A stretch of DNA of 64,000 bases from contig JAXMOE010000001.1 of the NCBI GenBank assembly GCA_034670025.1, positions 372,001-436,000 on the forward strand. The letters are read 5' to 3'. This stretch comes from PGYR01 sp034670025. GTDB taxonomy: Bacteria > Bacteroidota > Ignavibacteria > Kapaibacteriales > UBA2268. The position numbers were made by a program, and so were the translations under genes. Of this stretch, positions 26,231 through 34,538 are shown one piece after another (the stretch's first letter is position 1; each line of letters opens with the position of its first letter). Below the pieces are notes generated by a model, which saw only the letters and a program-made list of their open reading frames with translations, searched no databases and was not told the DNA's origin.

Positions 26231-28127
26231 TATTAGACATAGGATTTGATTTATGTGTAAAAATTGATTCTTTGAATTTATTAGACTTGTCAATCTCAAT
26301 CTTATAATCATCAGATTTTTTCATCTTGAATAACATTAAGTTACTTATACGTAACTTTAATAATTTAAGATTTTGAATACTATCTTCTAAATTTAGTAAA
26401 AGTGATTCTGTTGATTCACGGAATGAACTACCTTTTTCTTGGAATAAGTTTGAATAATATTCAATTCCGCCTTCCAAATTCTCAACAAATTTTAATAAGT
26501 ACTTCTGTTCTTTTTCCATTGGATTTCTGCTGGCTTCTTGAACTTTGCCTTTAAGAAAATCGATATATATATTCAATTCTTTGATAAACATATTAGGTCT
26601 ATCATCACGAGTTATGATATTGTTTCTACCATAAATATGACCAATCATGTCTTTCATACTTACTAATTTTGAAAAGTATGCCATATTAGGACCAGGACAA
26701 ATAGACACCCCAGCTCCTTCGACTCTGGTGTCTAAACCATGAGCGATTAGTGCCGTGGTACCAAGCCCAACACAGGTACAAGAACGATCTACAACTTTAT
26801 TGTATTCATATCTGTACTCGTCTTCTGTTAGGTCTTCTTCTTTTAGCTCATTTATCTTCAATCGTTGATATTGCCTAGAAGCCGTACAGATTGCTTTGTC
26901 TCCAAATTCTTTGTTTAGTTGTACATATCCCTTAGGGCAAGAACTACCTGGTCTTCCTTTATCAATATTAGCATCTCTTTCACCATCTTTTGAATTCCCT
27001 TTCATACTGTTAAATGGTACACCCAGAGGTGAAATTCCACTTAAGTATAAATCTTTTTCTTTAGCTTCAACTAATTGTTTTCTTGTTTCATTATCAACTG
27101 TAGTAACTGATGGAACTAAAAGGAAAGGAGTACCCCAACCAACAGAATCTAAATCATATTCATTTAATAAGAAATTATGCTCATCAGAATTACCTACACC
27201 ACCTTGAGCAGTAATTCTCATATCTATTTTTTCGGGAATTGGTCTTTCCTTCTTTTCTAATGATGATATTAATATCTTGTATATAGATTCGTAAAGTTCT
27301 ACTCTCTTGTTTTTAAATTCATCCAAAACTGGTCCCAAAAGGTAACCATCTGTAGCAAAAGCATGTCCACCGCAGTTTAAGCCAGATTCTATTCTATATT
27401 CTGATACCCATATACCCTTCTTCGCAAGGTATTTACCTTGGATGAAAGCTGATCTATAATCACTTACTTTAAGTACAATTTTCTTTTTTATATGTCCATT
27501 CTCATCAGAATAAAAATCATCAAAATTCTCCATGTAAGAGAATAATCTCGGATTCATACCAGCAGACAAGATTATAGAAGATTCTAAATCACTAAGTGCA
27601 TAACCTCTAAGGGCTGCGTGAGCGTCATTGTATTCGACGGGTAATTTTTCTTTTTTTATATAATTTTCTTTGTCAACCTTGGTCATGATGTTAACATCAA
27701 TATTCCCAATTTTAAGGTTCTCTTTCACCCAATCTTCAATTTCAGATAAGTTTGTTACCTTTTCAGTGAGTCTGTTAAATTCTTGTTTAAGTTGTGAAGT
27801 GTCAGGTAATAAGTTGAAATACTCTTTTAATTCTTTACCTTGATTATTAGTAATATCTTTTACTTGTTCAAACTTTTTGTTTGCATAGTCATTTACTAAA
27901 TTCAAATAAGCGGTAATTCTTCTTGCTCTTTTGTCTTCAGCTTTTTTTCCAATTTCTTCATAAGGTAAATCTAATCTTTCAGAGTACATCTCCCTTAGTC
28001 TTTCTAACAACATGTCATCTACTAATGATATAACTGAATCAATACCCCAGTGTGCTACTTTCATAGGTGTATCAATAGTGAATCCAATGCCCATAACAGG
28101 TATGTGAAATGAATGTGGTTTTATCAT
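26220..28127 (-). CDS. uncharacterised conserved protein, TIM-barrel-like with six cysteines
   Basis: A 635-residue cytoplasmic protein. I recall near-identical N-termini (HIPVMGIGFTIDTP) in hypothetical proteins of other Bacteroidota but know no function. Residues 245-345 (GLNCGGHAFATDG, DMRITAQGGVGNSDEHNFLL, VGWGTPFLLVP) resemble the C-terminal half of a flavin-binding TIM barrel such as nitronate monooxygenase. Cysteines C252, C397, C414, C450, C452 and C477 all lie in conserved-looking loops (GSSCPKGY, AICTASRQY, RSCTCVGLG, SICPGPNM) and could bind an iron-sulfur cluster. The last 110 residues are helical. It stands alone between convergent M28 and the MarR gene. An enzyme with FMN and a cluster is inference only. 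Confidence 0.7.
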   Translation of the reverse strand: MIKPHSFHIPVMGIGFTIDTPMKVAHWGIDSVISLVDDMLLERLREMYSERLDLPYEEIGKKAEDKRARRITAYLNLVNDYANKKFEQVKDITNNQGKELKEYFNLLPDTSQLKQEFNRLTEKVTNLSEIEDWVKENLKIGNIDVNIMTKVDKENYIKKEKLPVEYNDAHAALRGYALSDLESSIILSAGMNPRLFSYMENFDDFYSDENGHIKKKIVLKVSDYRSAFIQGKYLAKKGIWVSEYRIESGLNCGGHAFATDGYLLGPVLDEFKNKRVELYESIYKILISSLEKKERPIPEKIDMRITAQGGVGNSDEHNFLLNEYDLDSVGWGTPFLLVPSVTTVDNETRKQLVEAKEKDLYLSGISPLGVPFNSMKGNSKDGERDANIDKGRPGSSCPKGYVQLNKEFGDKAICTASRQYQRLKINELKEEDLTEDEYRYEYNKVVDRSCTCVGLGTTALIAHGLDTRVEGAGVSICPGPNMAYFSKLVSMKDMIGHIYGRNNIITRDDRPNMFIKELNIYIDFLKGKVQEASRNPMEKEQKYLLKFVENLEGGIEYYSNLFQEKGSSFRESTESLLLNLEDSIQNLKLLKLRISNLMLFKMKKSDDYKIEIDKSNKFKESIFTHKSNPMSNINI

Positions 28128-28275
28128 AAAATAAAGTTCTTTTTTCTATTTAAATTAATTGTAGAGTTTCTTTTGAAACATTGCTATTAAACTATCTTTA
28201 TATAAGTTTAAATTAATAGTTTATTTTATTAAATGCAAAATTTTATTATCCCAATTGATAGAACTGATGGGTAGA

Positions 28276-28887
28276 TTACAGATTATCGTTATCTTTGTGC
28301 TCACTACAATCCAACCTAAGATTGTTAGGTTCTAATATTTTTTTCAAAAAATTGCAGTAAGGTTGATTGTTATTTGAAGCAAAATACACGCATGTATTGC
28401 ACATTCTTTGTACATTGATTTCACCAACGCTCTGTAAAGAATTTATTATGTAATACAACTCTTTCCATAGTAAATCTTGATTCTGTGAGGGGACTTGTTT
28501 TATTATTTTTTTAAGTGCTTTGGGGTAGCTACTGATATCAGAAATTATTATTCTGCCCTTAGTTTCTAATTCTAATGTAAAACTACGCGAGTCTTTATTA
28601 TTCTTTATTTTTTTTACTATTCCTTTTTTTTCTAACGCTTTGATTGAATCACTTACGGTGGCTTTAGTTACGTTGAACTCATCTGAAATATAGTTGACAG
28701 TTAGGTGTTTTTCATCATGGTTATCAATGAAAAGTAATATCTGGATTTGTATAGGACTAAGCTTATGTTCTTTCCCTTTTTCTCGTAGTGAGTTCTTGAA
28801 GTACTCTGAAATCTTATCTAAAGCAAATACTATCTTGTGTGATAAATCAGAGTTCTGAAATTTGGGGTTATAAATTGAATTGGACAT
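28276..28887 (-). CDS. MarR family regulator with C-terminal four-cysteine motif
   Basis: A 203-residue winged-helix repressor-like protein. The DNA-binding domain spans about 40-115 (LTVNYISDEFNVTKATVSDSIKALEKKGIVKK). A C-terminal extension carries C163-x2-C166-x11-C178-x15-C194 (MCNTCVYF, PYCNFL, LDCSEH), a layout expected to bind zinc or an iron-sulfur cluster and so to sense metal or redox state. It lies 73 bases downstream of a small CPVC redox protein gene, separated by a hairpin, and both are probably transcribed from the promoter at 29246-29277, whose spacer contains a palindrome it may bind. Confidence 0.88.
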   Translation of the reverse strand: MSNSIYNPKFQNSDLSHKIVFALDKISEYFKNSLREKGKEHKLSPIQIQILLFIDNHDEKHLTVNYISDEFNVTKATVSDSIKALEKKGIVKKIKNNKDSRSFTLELETKGRIIISDISSYPKALKKIIKQVPSQNQDLLWKELYYIINSLQSVGEINVQRMCNTCVYFASNNNQPYCNFLKKILEPNNLRLDCSEHKDNDNL

Positions 28888-28914
28888 TAAAAACTTAATT
28901 TTTTAATAAAATAG

Positions 28915-28945
28915 GTGCAGATGTAATATAAAAAAACATCTGCAC
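28915..28945 (-). terminator. hairpin between the redox gene and marR
   Basis: On the minus strand nine-base arms GTGCAGATG (28945-28937) and complement (28923-28915) with a 13-base loop are followed by an imperfect T-rich stretch (CTATTTTATT). It may act as a partial terminator or attenuator reducing marR expression. Confidence 0.5.
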
Positions 28946-28960
28946 TTTTCTTAAAAATAA

Positions 28961-29194
28961 TTACCCTTTTACATCTTCCAAGGATGCTCCAAAGTTTATA
29001 TGTAATACATTTCCATTTGGTGTTACTAAAGCAGGAACTGATTTGACTCCTGCGCTTTCAGCATTGCTGATTTTACTTTTTTCTTCACCTAAATGAACAA
29101 TATCTACATTGTCATTTCCAATTAATGAAACTAATTCGTCTTCAGCACTAACACAAACTGGACATCCAGCATGATAAAAAATAGACTTTTCCAT
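28961..29194 (-). CDS. small thioredoxin/glutaredoxin-like CPVC protein
   Basis: A 77-residue thioredoxin-fold protein with the redox motif CPVC at residues 11-14 in FYHAGCPVCVSAEDEL and the cis-proline region SVPALVTPNG. The start is the ATG at 29194, with GAGG six bases upstream; an upstream start adding 18 residues would lie in the 5' leader and is rejected. It is probably a cytosolic disulfide exchange protein. It is followed by the Cys-tailed MarR gene, suggesting a redox-responsive pair. Bacteroidota genomes often carry such short proteins without known partners. Confidence 0.82.
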   Translation of the reverse strand: MEKSIFYHAGCPVCVSAEDELVSLIGNDNVDIVHLGEEKSKISNAESAGVKSVPALVTPNGNVLHINFGASLEDVKG

Positions 29195-29245
29195 AAAAAA
29201 CCTCACTATATTTATAAAATTATTAAAATGTTGTATCGACACATT

Positions 29246-29277
29246 CAAATATAGTAAGGAGTCCTAACTAATGCAAA
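29246..29277 (-). promoter_or_regulatory. promoter of the redox gene with a palindrome in the spacer
   Basis: On the minus strand TTTG (29277-29274) and TATATTTG (29253-29246) are 20 bases apart. A 17-base near-palindrome (29253-29269, centred on AGGACTCCT) fills the spacer. A repressor bound there would block polymerase; the Cys-tailed MarR regulator encoded downstream is the obvious candidate. Confidence 0.65.
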
Positions 29278-29283
29278 TTTATC

Positions 29284-30531
29284 TTAAACTTTTTCTAAAG
29301 ATTGACTAATATCCCATATCAAATCATCTATATTCTCAACGCCAATTGATAGTCTAACTAAGCTTTCAGTCACACCAATACTAATTAAGTAATTTGGTTC
29401 AACGCCAGCGTGAGTCATTGTGGTTGGATGTTCAGCTAAACTTTCTGTACCACCTAAACTAACAGCTAATGTTATTAATTCTAAATTGTTTAAAAATTTG
29501 AATGCTTCTTTCTCACCACCTTTTATATCAAAAGCGACCATTGCTCCAGGTCCATCATGTTGTCTTTTGAACAACTCATAACTCGGACTTGTTTCATCAA
29601 TCATTCCTAAGTAATGTACTTTTGTTACTTTCGGATGTACATTTAAAAATTTTGCTACTTCTATAGCGTTTTTTTGTTGTTGTTCCATTCGTACTTTTAA
29701 TGTTTCCAAACTTCTCATTAGTAGCCAACCTGTCCAAGGACCAGCCATATTACCAAGAAAAGTTCTAAGAGTCTTTACTCTTTTCATTGGCTCAGCATTC
29801 CCTAATACTGCACCGGCAATAACATCGCTATGACCACCAATATATTTTGTAGCAGAATAAATCACCAAATCAGCTCCAAATCTCATAGGGTGTTGCCACA
29901 AAGGCCCCATATAAGTATTGTCAACTACTGATATTAGGTTGTTCTCTTCAGTTTTATATTTGTTCTTAATTTCATTAATCATTTCCAAATCAACAATTGC
30001 ATTAGTTGGATTGGCAGGAGTTTCCACATAAATAATTGATAGTTTATCGCCATGCCCAGACTCTTCAATCATTTCAATTATATCAGATTTTGTAGCATTT
30101 GGCTTAAACCCAAGTGTATGGATTCCATATTTTGGCAAGAAATGATGAATAAAGTGATCAGTTCCTCCATATAGTGGACTGCTGTACACGAGTAAATCAC
30201 CCGGTTCTAAAAACTCCATGAAAACAGTACTAATTGCAGACATACCACTTTCAAATACGGCACAATCATCGGCTTTATCCCACAGGCATAGTCTGTTTTC
30301 TAATATTTCTAAATCTGGATTGTTTATTCTACTATATATAAGTCCTAACTCTTCATCGGCATCTTTTTCCCTTATCCCATAAGCTACTTCAAAAAATGCT
30401 TTACCTTCTTCTGCATTTTTGAAAACGAATGTTGAAGTTTGAAAAATTGGACATTTTAGTGATCCTTCAGACAATTCTGGCTTATATCCGTAGGACATCA
30501 TTAAACTTTCGGGCTTCATATTGTTTTTCAT
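29284..30531 (-). CDS. Cys/Met-metabolism PLP-dependent enzyme (cystathionine gamma-synthase / methionine gamma-lyase type)
   Basis: A 415-residue trans-sulfuration enzyme. The PLP lysine lies in YSATKYIGGHSDVIAG and the phosphate-binding segment in FESGMSAIST; YSRINNPD is the family N-terminal motif. Enzymes of this family make cystathionine or split methionine, cystathionine or homocysteine. The insertion around residues 50-65 (YGIREKDADEELG) is characteristic of one Bacteroidota subgroup often named methionine gamma-lyase, but the reaction cannot be read from sequence. It is transcribed alone; a -7-like TATGTTTG lies at 30569-30576. Confidence 0.9.
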   Translation of the reverse strand: MKNNMKPESLMMSYGYKPELSEGSLKCPIFQTSTFVFKNAEEGKAFFEVAYGIREKDADEELGLIYSRINNPDLEILENRLCLWDKADDCAVFESGMSAISTVFMEFLEPGDLLVYSSPLYGGTDHFIHHFLPKYGIHTLGFKPNATKSDIIEMIEESGHGDKLSIIYVETPANPTNAIVDLEMINEIKNKYKTEENNLISVVDNTYMGPLWQHPMRFGADLVIYSATKYIGGHSDVIAGAVLGNAEPMKRVKTLRTFLGNMAGPWTGWLLMRSLETLKVRMEQQQKNAIEVAKFLNVHPKVTKVHYLGMIDETSPSYELFKRQHDGPGAMVAFDIKGGEKEAFKFLNNLELITLAVSLGGTESLAEHPTTMTHAGVEPNYLISIGVTESLVRLSIGVENIDDLIWDISQSLEKV

Positions 30532-30639
30532 AATTATATTCTTTTTTATTTATTATTTTGGATTACAACAAACATACTAAAAATAAAATCAATGTTATAT
30601 TGTCTTGCCTTAAAGTATATAACCTGAATACAAAAATTG

Positions 30640-32898
30640 ATGAATTATACCTCAAAACTAACATTATTATTTATATTACTATTACTTACGACTAATCTAT
30701 TACTTTCAAGTTCAATTAGTGGATATGTAAAAGACGGTTCCAATCAAGAAGTGTTAATCGGTGCAACTGTCAGGTTAGATGGCAGCACTCGAGGAGCTCA
30801 GACCAACAAAGATGGTTATTATGTGATATCTAATCTTGATAAAGGTAATATATCTATCACAATCTCATATATAGGTTATGAGTCAAAGAGTATAAAATTA
30901 AATTTAGATTCTGGTGAAGATAGAAGATTAGACATTAAGTTGGACCAAGGGAGTGTAAGTACCACGGAACTTTCAGTCTATGGTGACAAGGATGATGATA
31001 AGGTAGAAATATCGATTAGCAAAGTTAATATTCCAATGCAACAGATAAAAAAGATTAGAATTGGCGGAGAGTCCGATGTTTTTAGAACATTACAATTACT
31101 TCCAGGTGTACTAACTTCTTCTCAAATTTCATCTGGTCTTTATATTCGAGGTGGTTCACCTGACCAGAACTTAGTCTTATTAGATGGTTCTACTGTGTAT
31201 AACCCTACACATTTGTTTGGATTTATTTCTGCTTTCAACACCGAAGCAATAAAAGATGTAGAGCTGATAAAAGGTGGATTCAATGCTGAATATGGTGGCA
31301 GATTGTCATCAGTTCTGAATCTGACTCAAAAGGAAGGAAGCAGAGAGAAAGTAGAAGGATTATTTTCATTGGGAGCAATCTCTTCTAAATTAGCGTTGGA
31401 AGGTCCAATTGGTAACGGTTCTTGGTTCATCGGTGGTAGAAGAACTTATTTTGAAGTTATAAAGGCATTTCTGCCAGATGATCCACTTAACCCTATACCA
31501 GACTTTAATTTCTACGATTTGAATGGTAAAATCACTCAAAACTTTGGAGATGATGATAAGGTTTCAATCTCTGGGTTTTATAGTAGTGATAATTTGGACT
31601 ATGACGCAGGTAATGTCAATTTTAACCTCGGTATATCGAACAGATTGGGTGCAATACGTTGGACACACATTATTAGCCCCGAGGCATTTAGTACTGTTAA
31701 CTTGAGTACCAGCAGATATATAAATGGTTTTGATGCTGACAATTCTGGGTATAAAATATTACAACAGAATATAATAAATGATATAACATTGAAGCAGTCC
31801 CTTGACTACTATTTTAGCGAGGACTTTACGACCAAAATTGGTTATGAATTTAATGTATATGACTTCGATTACTTAGCTGATTTTACTGGGACAACTGACT
31901 CTATTGTGGAAGGTTCGGCACCGGGAGTCACCAATTTTCCTATTCACGATATTAACTATGCTTCTTATTTACAGGCAAAATGGCAAATTAACTCACTATA
32001 TTCAGTACAAGGTGGGCTAAGAGTTAATTATTTCAAATTAGCTGACTATTTTGCACTTGAACCAAGATTAGCAATGAAATACTATATTCAACCAGAAGTA
32101 GCTATAAAAGCTTCATGGGGCATGTATCATCAGAATTTGAAATTAGCAACCCTACAAGACTTTGCTTTCTTTGATACTTGGTTAGGGACAGACGCTTCTT
32201 TGGATATAGCAAAGTCAATGCACTATATTATCTCTCTGGAAACGCAACCTTATGACGGATATGACTTAAATTTTGATGTTTACTATAAATCACTCAAAAA
32301 TATAACTGAAATCAAAAGAATAGTGTTAGAGATAAACGAAGGAAGTGATGTACTATATCAAGGTGAAGGGGAAGCGTTTGGAGCTGAAGTTTTTCTTCAA
32401 AAAAAGTTTGGTGATTTTACTGGGTGGTTGGGCTATGCTTATGGATTTGTTAATGCTCGCTTTGATAGCTTAAATTCAAAAAATTACTTTAGACCCAAGT
32501 TTGACAGAAGACACGATTTCAAAGTAGTCGCTCAATATGACATTGATGATAGTTGGGACGTTGGAGCTAGCTTTACTTTCCAAACAGGACAATCTTATAC
32601 TGGTCAAACTTCCAGATTCCAGTTACGTTTGGACGGAGAAACGAATGGAAGGGGTAAAACAGTTCCATCTAACAGATATGGATTACGATTGCCTAACTCA
32701 CACCAATTAAATTTGAATGCGAGTTATAGTTTTGATGCTTTTGGATTCGATTCTAAAGTATTATTAGATATTTATAATGTATATAGCCGAAGAGATATAT
32801 GGTTCAGATTTCCTAACGTTAATAATAATGAAACGGTTATTGAAGACTTTAGACTTCTTCCAATAATTCCAACATTATCAATAGAGGTTAAATTTTAA
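30640..32898 (+). CDS. TonB-dependent outer-membrane receptor with carboxypeptidase-regulatory N-domain
   Basis: A 752-residue outer-membrane transporter. After the signal peptide, a CarboxypepD_reg-like domain covers about 25-105 (SISGYVKDGSNQEVLIGATV), the plug domain about 130-230 (TLQLLPGVLTS, YIRGGSPDQNLVLLDGS, GGFNAEYGGRLSSVLN), and the rest is a 22-strand barrel ending in an aromatic-type C-terminus. It takes up an unknown substrate with TonB energy. The ATG at 30640 is preferred to the TTG just before it. The lipoprotein gene follows after one base, forming a receptor-lipoprotein pair. Confidence 0.92.
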   Translation: MNYTSKLTLLFILLLLTTNLLLSSSISGYVKDGSNQEVLIGATVRLDGSTRGAQTNKDGYYVISNLDKGNISITISYIGYESKSIKLNLDSGEDRRLDIKLDQGSVSTTELSVYGDKDDDKVEISISKVNIPMQQIKKIRIGGESDVFRTLQLLPGVLTSSQISSGLYIRGGSPDQNLVLLDGSTVYNPTHLFGFISAFNTEAIKDVELIKGGFNAEYGGRLSSVLNLTQKEGSREKVEGLFSLGAISSKLALEGPIGNGSWFIGGRRTYFEVIKAFLPDDPLNPIPDFNFYDLNGKITQNFGDDDKVSISGFYSSDNLDYDAGNVNFNLGISNRLGAIRWTHIISPEAFSTVNLSTSRYINGFDADNSGYKILQQNIINDITLKQSLDYYFSEDFTTKIGYEFNVYDFDYLADFTGTTDSIVEGSAPGVTNFPIHDINYASYLQAKWQINSLYSVQGGLRVNYFKLADYFALEPRLAMKYYIQPEVAIKASWGMYHQNLKLATLQDFAFFDTWLGTDASLDIAKSMHYIISLETQPYDGYDLNFDVYYKSLKNITEIKRIVLEINEGSDVLYQGEGEAFGAEVFLQKKFGDFTGWLGYAYGFVNARFDSLNSKNYFRPKFDRRHDFKVVAQYDIDDSWDVGASFTFQTGQSYTGQTSRFQLRLDGETNGRGKTVPSNRYGLRLPNSHQLNLNASYSFDAFGFDSKVLLDIYNVYSRRDIWFRFPNVNNNETVIEDFRLLPIIPTLSIEVKF

Positions 32899-32899
32899 A

Positions 32900-33769
32900 A
32901 TGTTATATCTAAAAACAATATTAGTATCATCGATTTTATTTCTTTTTGCAGTCTCTTGCGAAGACCCATTTCCGACTGATTACATACCTGTTAACTATGT
33001 TGAAGCTGCACTTGAAGTAGGTGAACCTATCAAAAACATTATTCTAATGAAATCGCAACCTTTAAATGTGGAGTTCGATTACGAAAATTCTTTAATAAGG
33101 GATGCGGAAATAATAATCTCTACTGGTGAAAAAGACTTTGTTCTAAAAACTAACCCTGAAGGTGAAGATGGATACTATTATGATGGTGATTACCTTGTTG
33201 AAGAAGGGAAAGAATATACATTAACTATAAACTTGGCTGATGGATCCACAATTACAGGAACTACAATCACACCTTCAGCACCAATATGGTTACGTTCTGC
33301 ACCTCAGACAATTCAATACCCAAAAGATACAATTAATAAAGCTTCGAATGATACATTAATTTGGGATGGTGAACCAACGAGGGGATTTTGGGGAATATCA
33401 GTTAAAGCATTGGACACATTAGAGTATGGGATATATTTGGATGGTGTTCCTGCCAGTGAAATGAATAGGAGAGTAACTACTCCGATTAGCGATAATCCTG
33501 ATTTAGAATGGAGGTATCAGGAGCAAACTCAGTGGGGTGCTATACCAAATTACCGTACGCCAGTAGTGTGGACTTTTTTCAAATGGTATGGTTTGCACGA
33601 AATTGTAATTTATAACTTAGACTATAATTATCAACAATGGGTGTTCCAGAGATTAGTACAAAGGGAATACGATGAGTTATTGACCTCAGTAGAAGGAGAT
33701 GGAATTGGTGTTTTTGGTTCGTTCAATGCAATTAGAGATACGTTCTTTCTAATTAAAAATCAACCATAA
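32900..33769 (+). CDS. DUF4249-like outer-membrane lipoprotein
   Basis: A 289-residue predicted lipoprotein with lipobox AVSC (C20) followed by acidic ED, which in Bacteroidota can signal surface exposure. The body is beta-rich with the arrangement LIRDAEIIIST, EGKEYTLTINLADGSTITGTTITP, typical of DUF4249 proteins that always accompany TonB receptors of the type upstream. It probably caps or assists the receptor in substrate capture. The family call is from pattern memory. Confidence 0.65.
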   Translation: MLYLKTILVSSILFLFAVSCEDPFPTDYIPVNYVEAALEVGEPIKNIILMKSQPLNVEFDYENSLIRDAEIIISTGEKDFVLKTNPEGEDGYYYDGDYLVEEGKEYTLTINLADGSTITGTTITPSAPIWLRSAPQTIQYPKDTINKASNDTLIWDGEPTRGFWGISVKALDTLEYGIYLDGVPASEMNRRVTTPISDNPDLEWRYQEQTQWGAIPNYRTPVVWTFFKWYGLHEIVIYNLDYNYQQWVFQRLVQREYDELLTSVEGDGIGVFGSFNAIRDTFFLIKNQP

Positions 33770-33780
33770 GCTTATTCGTC

Positions 33781-33811
33781 TTGAATATTAAATAAATAAT
33801 AGTTATTTTTG
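33781..33811 (+). promoter_or_regulatory. Bacteroidota-type promoter
   Basis: TTG at 33781-33783 and TATTTTTG (TAnnTTTG) at 33804-33811 are separated by 20 bases, matching the -33/-7 promoter of Bacteroidota. It would start transcription near 33818, about 28 bases before the small basic protein gene, and so drive that gene and rpsU. Confidence 0.6.
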
Positions 33812-33845
33812 TAATCTGATATAAAAGATATAGAAAAAAAAATAT

Positions 33846-34259
33846 ATGGCAAAGAAAGTTACAAAGAGAAGAACGAGAAGAGCAAAGTATCTAACCTTGT
33901 ATTCTCCGTTCTTAATGAAAGAAACAAAACATGAGTTAATTGGTGAGCCAATAGAAACAGAAAATGGCAGACACCAATGGGCAAGATGTACTCGTAGTAG
34001 GCACTCACAGTTAGTCAATTTAGACACAATTGAGGCAGAAAGAGATAAATCAAAAGCTGTAATTCATATTTCGAAAGATGATGCTAGAAAATACACTCCG
34101 AAAGAAGTGTATGAGATAGGCGAAATATTATACCACAAAATATTCGATGATGTGGGAATAGTAAGAGCTAAAGAAGTAACATCAACTGGTGGACATGCAA
34201 TAGTTGTTCAGTTCGAAAAGTCAGAAGAAAAAAGATTAATAGAAAATTATTCAAACTAA
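33846..34259 (+). CDS. small basic protein with SH3/KOW-like C-terminus, upstream of rpsU
   Basis: A 137-residue protein not assigned to a named family. The N-terminus is strongly basic (KKVTKRRTRRAKY), the middle HQWARCTRSRHSQL resembles a zinc-ribbon that has lost all but one cysteine, and the C-terminus (YEIGEILYHKIFDDVGIV, HAIVVQFEKSEEKRLI) has the pattern of small SH3-like beta-barrels seen in CarD/KOW domains. That combination suggests RNA, ribosome or polymerase binding. It lies 24 bases before rpsU and shares its promoter, which supports a translation-linked role by inference. Confidence 0.7.
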   Translation: MAKKVTKRRTRRAKYLTLYSPFLMKETKHELIGEPIETENGRHQWARCTRSRHSQLVNLDTIEAERDKSKAVIHISKDDARKYTPKEVYEIGEILYHKIFDDVGIVRAKEVTSTGGHAIVVQFEKSEEKRLIENYSN

Positions 34260-34270
34260 TACCATAAAGC

Positions 34271-34278
34271 GAGGTGAT
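34271..34278 (+). promoter_or_regulatory. strong Shine-Dalgarno sequence before rpsU
   Basis: GAGGTGAT gives eight contiguous bases complementary to the usual 16S rRNA 3' tail, five bases before the GTG start of rpsU. Most genes in this window have no such site. In Bacteroidia, S21 is known to help hide the 16S tail, so a strong site here is consistent with S21 autoregulation. Confidence 0.75.
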
Positions 34279-34283
34279 TACAA

Positions 34284-34481
34284 GTGGTAGGAATTAACGT
34301 TCAAAACAATGAAACTATAGACAGAGCTCTAAGAAGATTCAAGAAAAAATACGAAAGAAGTGGAGTGTTAAGAGAGTACAAAAAAAGAACTCAATACATC
34401 AAACCTTCAATAGAAAAACGTATGGCTAGAATTAAAGCTGAAAGAAGACAAAGAAAAATTTCAAGAGAAATGCAAAGATAA
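34284..34481 (+). CDS. rpsU: 30S ribosomal protein S21
   Basis: A 65-residue, highly basic protein with the S21 pattern VGINVQNNETIDRALRRFKKKYERSGVLREYKK, split here as NNETIDRALRRFKKK then SGVLREYKKR. It binds near the 3' end of 16S rRNA on the small subunit. The start is GTG at 34284, set by the strong GAGGTGAT site five bases upstream. A clear intrinsic terminator ends the transcript 30 bases after the stop. Confidence 0.96.
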   Translation: MVGINVQNNETIDRALRRFKKKYERSGVLREYKKRTQYIKPSIEKRMARIKAERRQRKISREMQR

Positions 34482-34512
34482 TTGCTTTACTCAATGAGAT
34501 TATACCACTTTT

Positions 34513-34538
34513 AATCCCGCATTTGCGGGATTTTTTTT
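34513..34538 (+). terminator. intrinsic terminator after rpsU
   Basis: Eight-base stem AATCCCGC / GCGGGATT with loop ATTT, followed by a run of T to 34538. Directional: no T-run on the other side. It slightly overlaps the 3' end of the convergent outer-membrane protein gene. Confidence 0.93.

Noticed and set aside
26896..27207. 103-codon frame opposite the 635-residue protein gene
   Set aside because: Antisense shadow with no start signal or domain.
28160..28190. GTTTC-TTTT-GAAAC hairpin upstream of the 635-residue protein gene
   Set aside because: Short five-base arms, no T-run and no promoter element nearby; expected by chance in AT-rich DNA.
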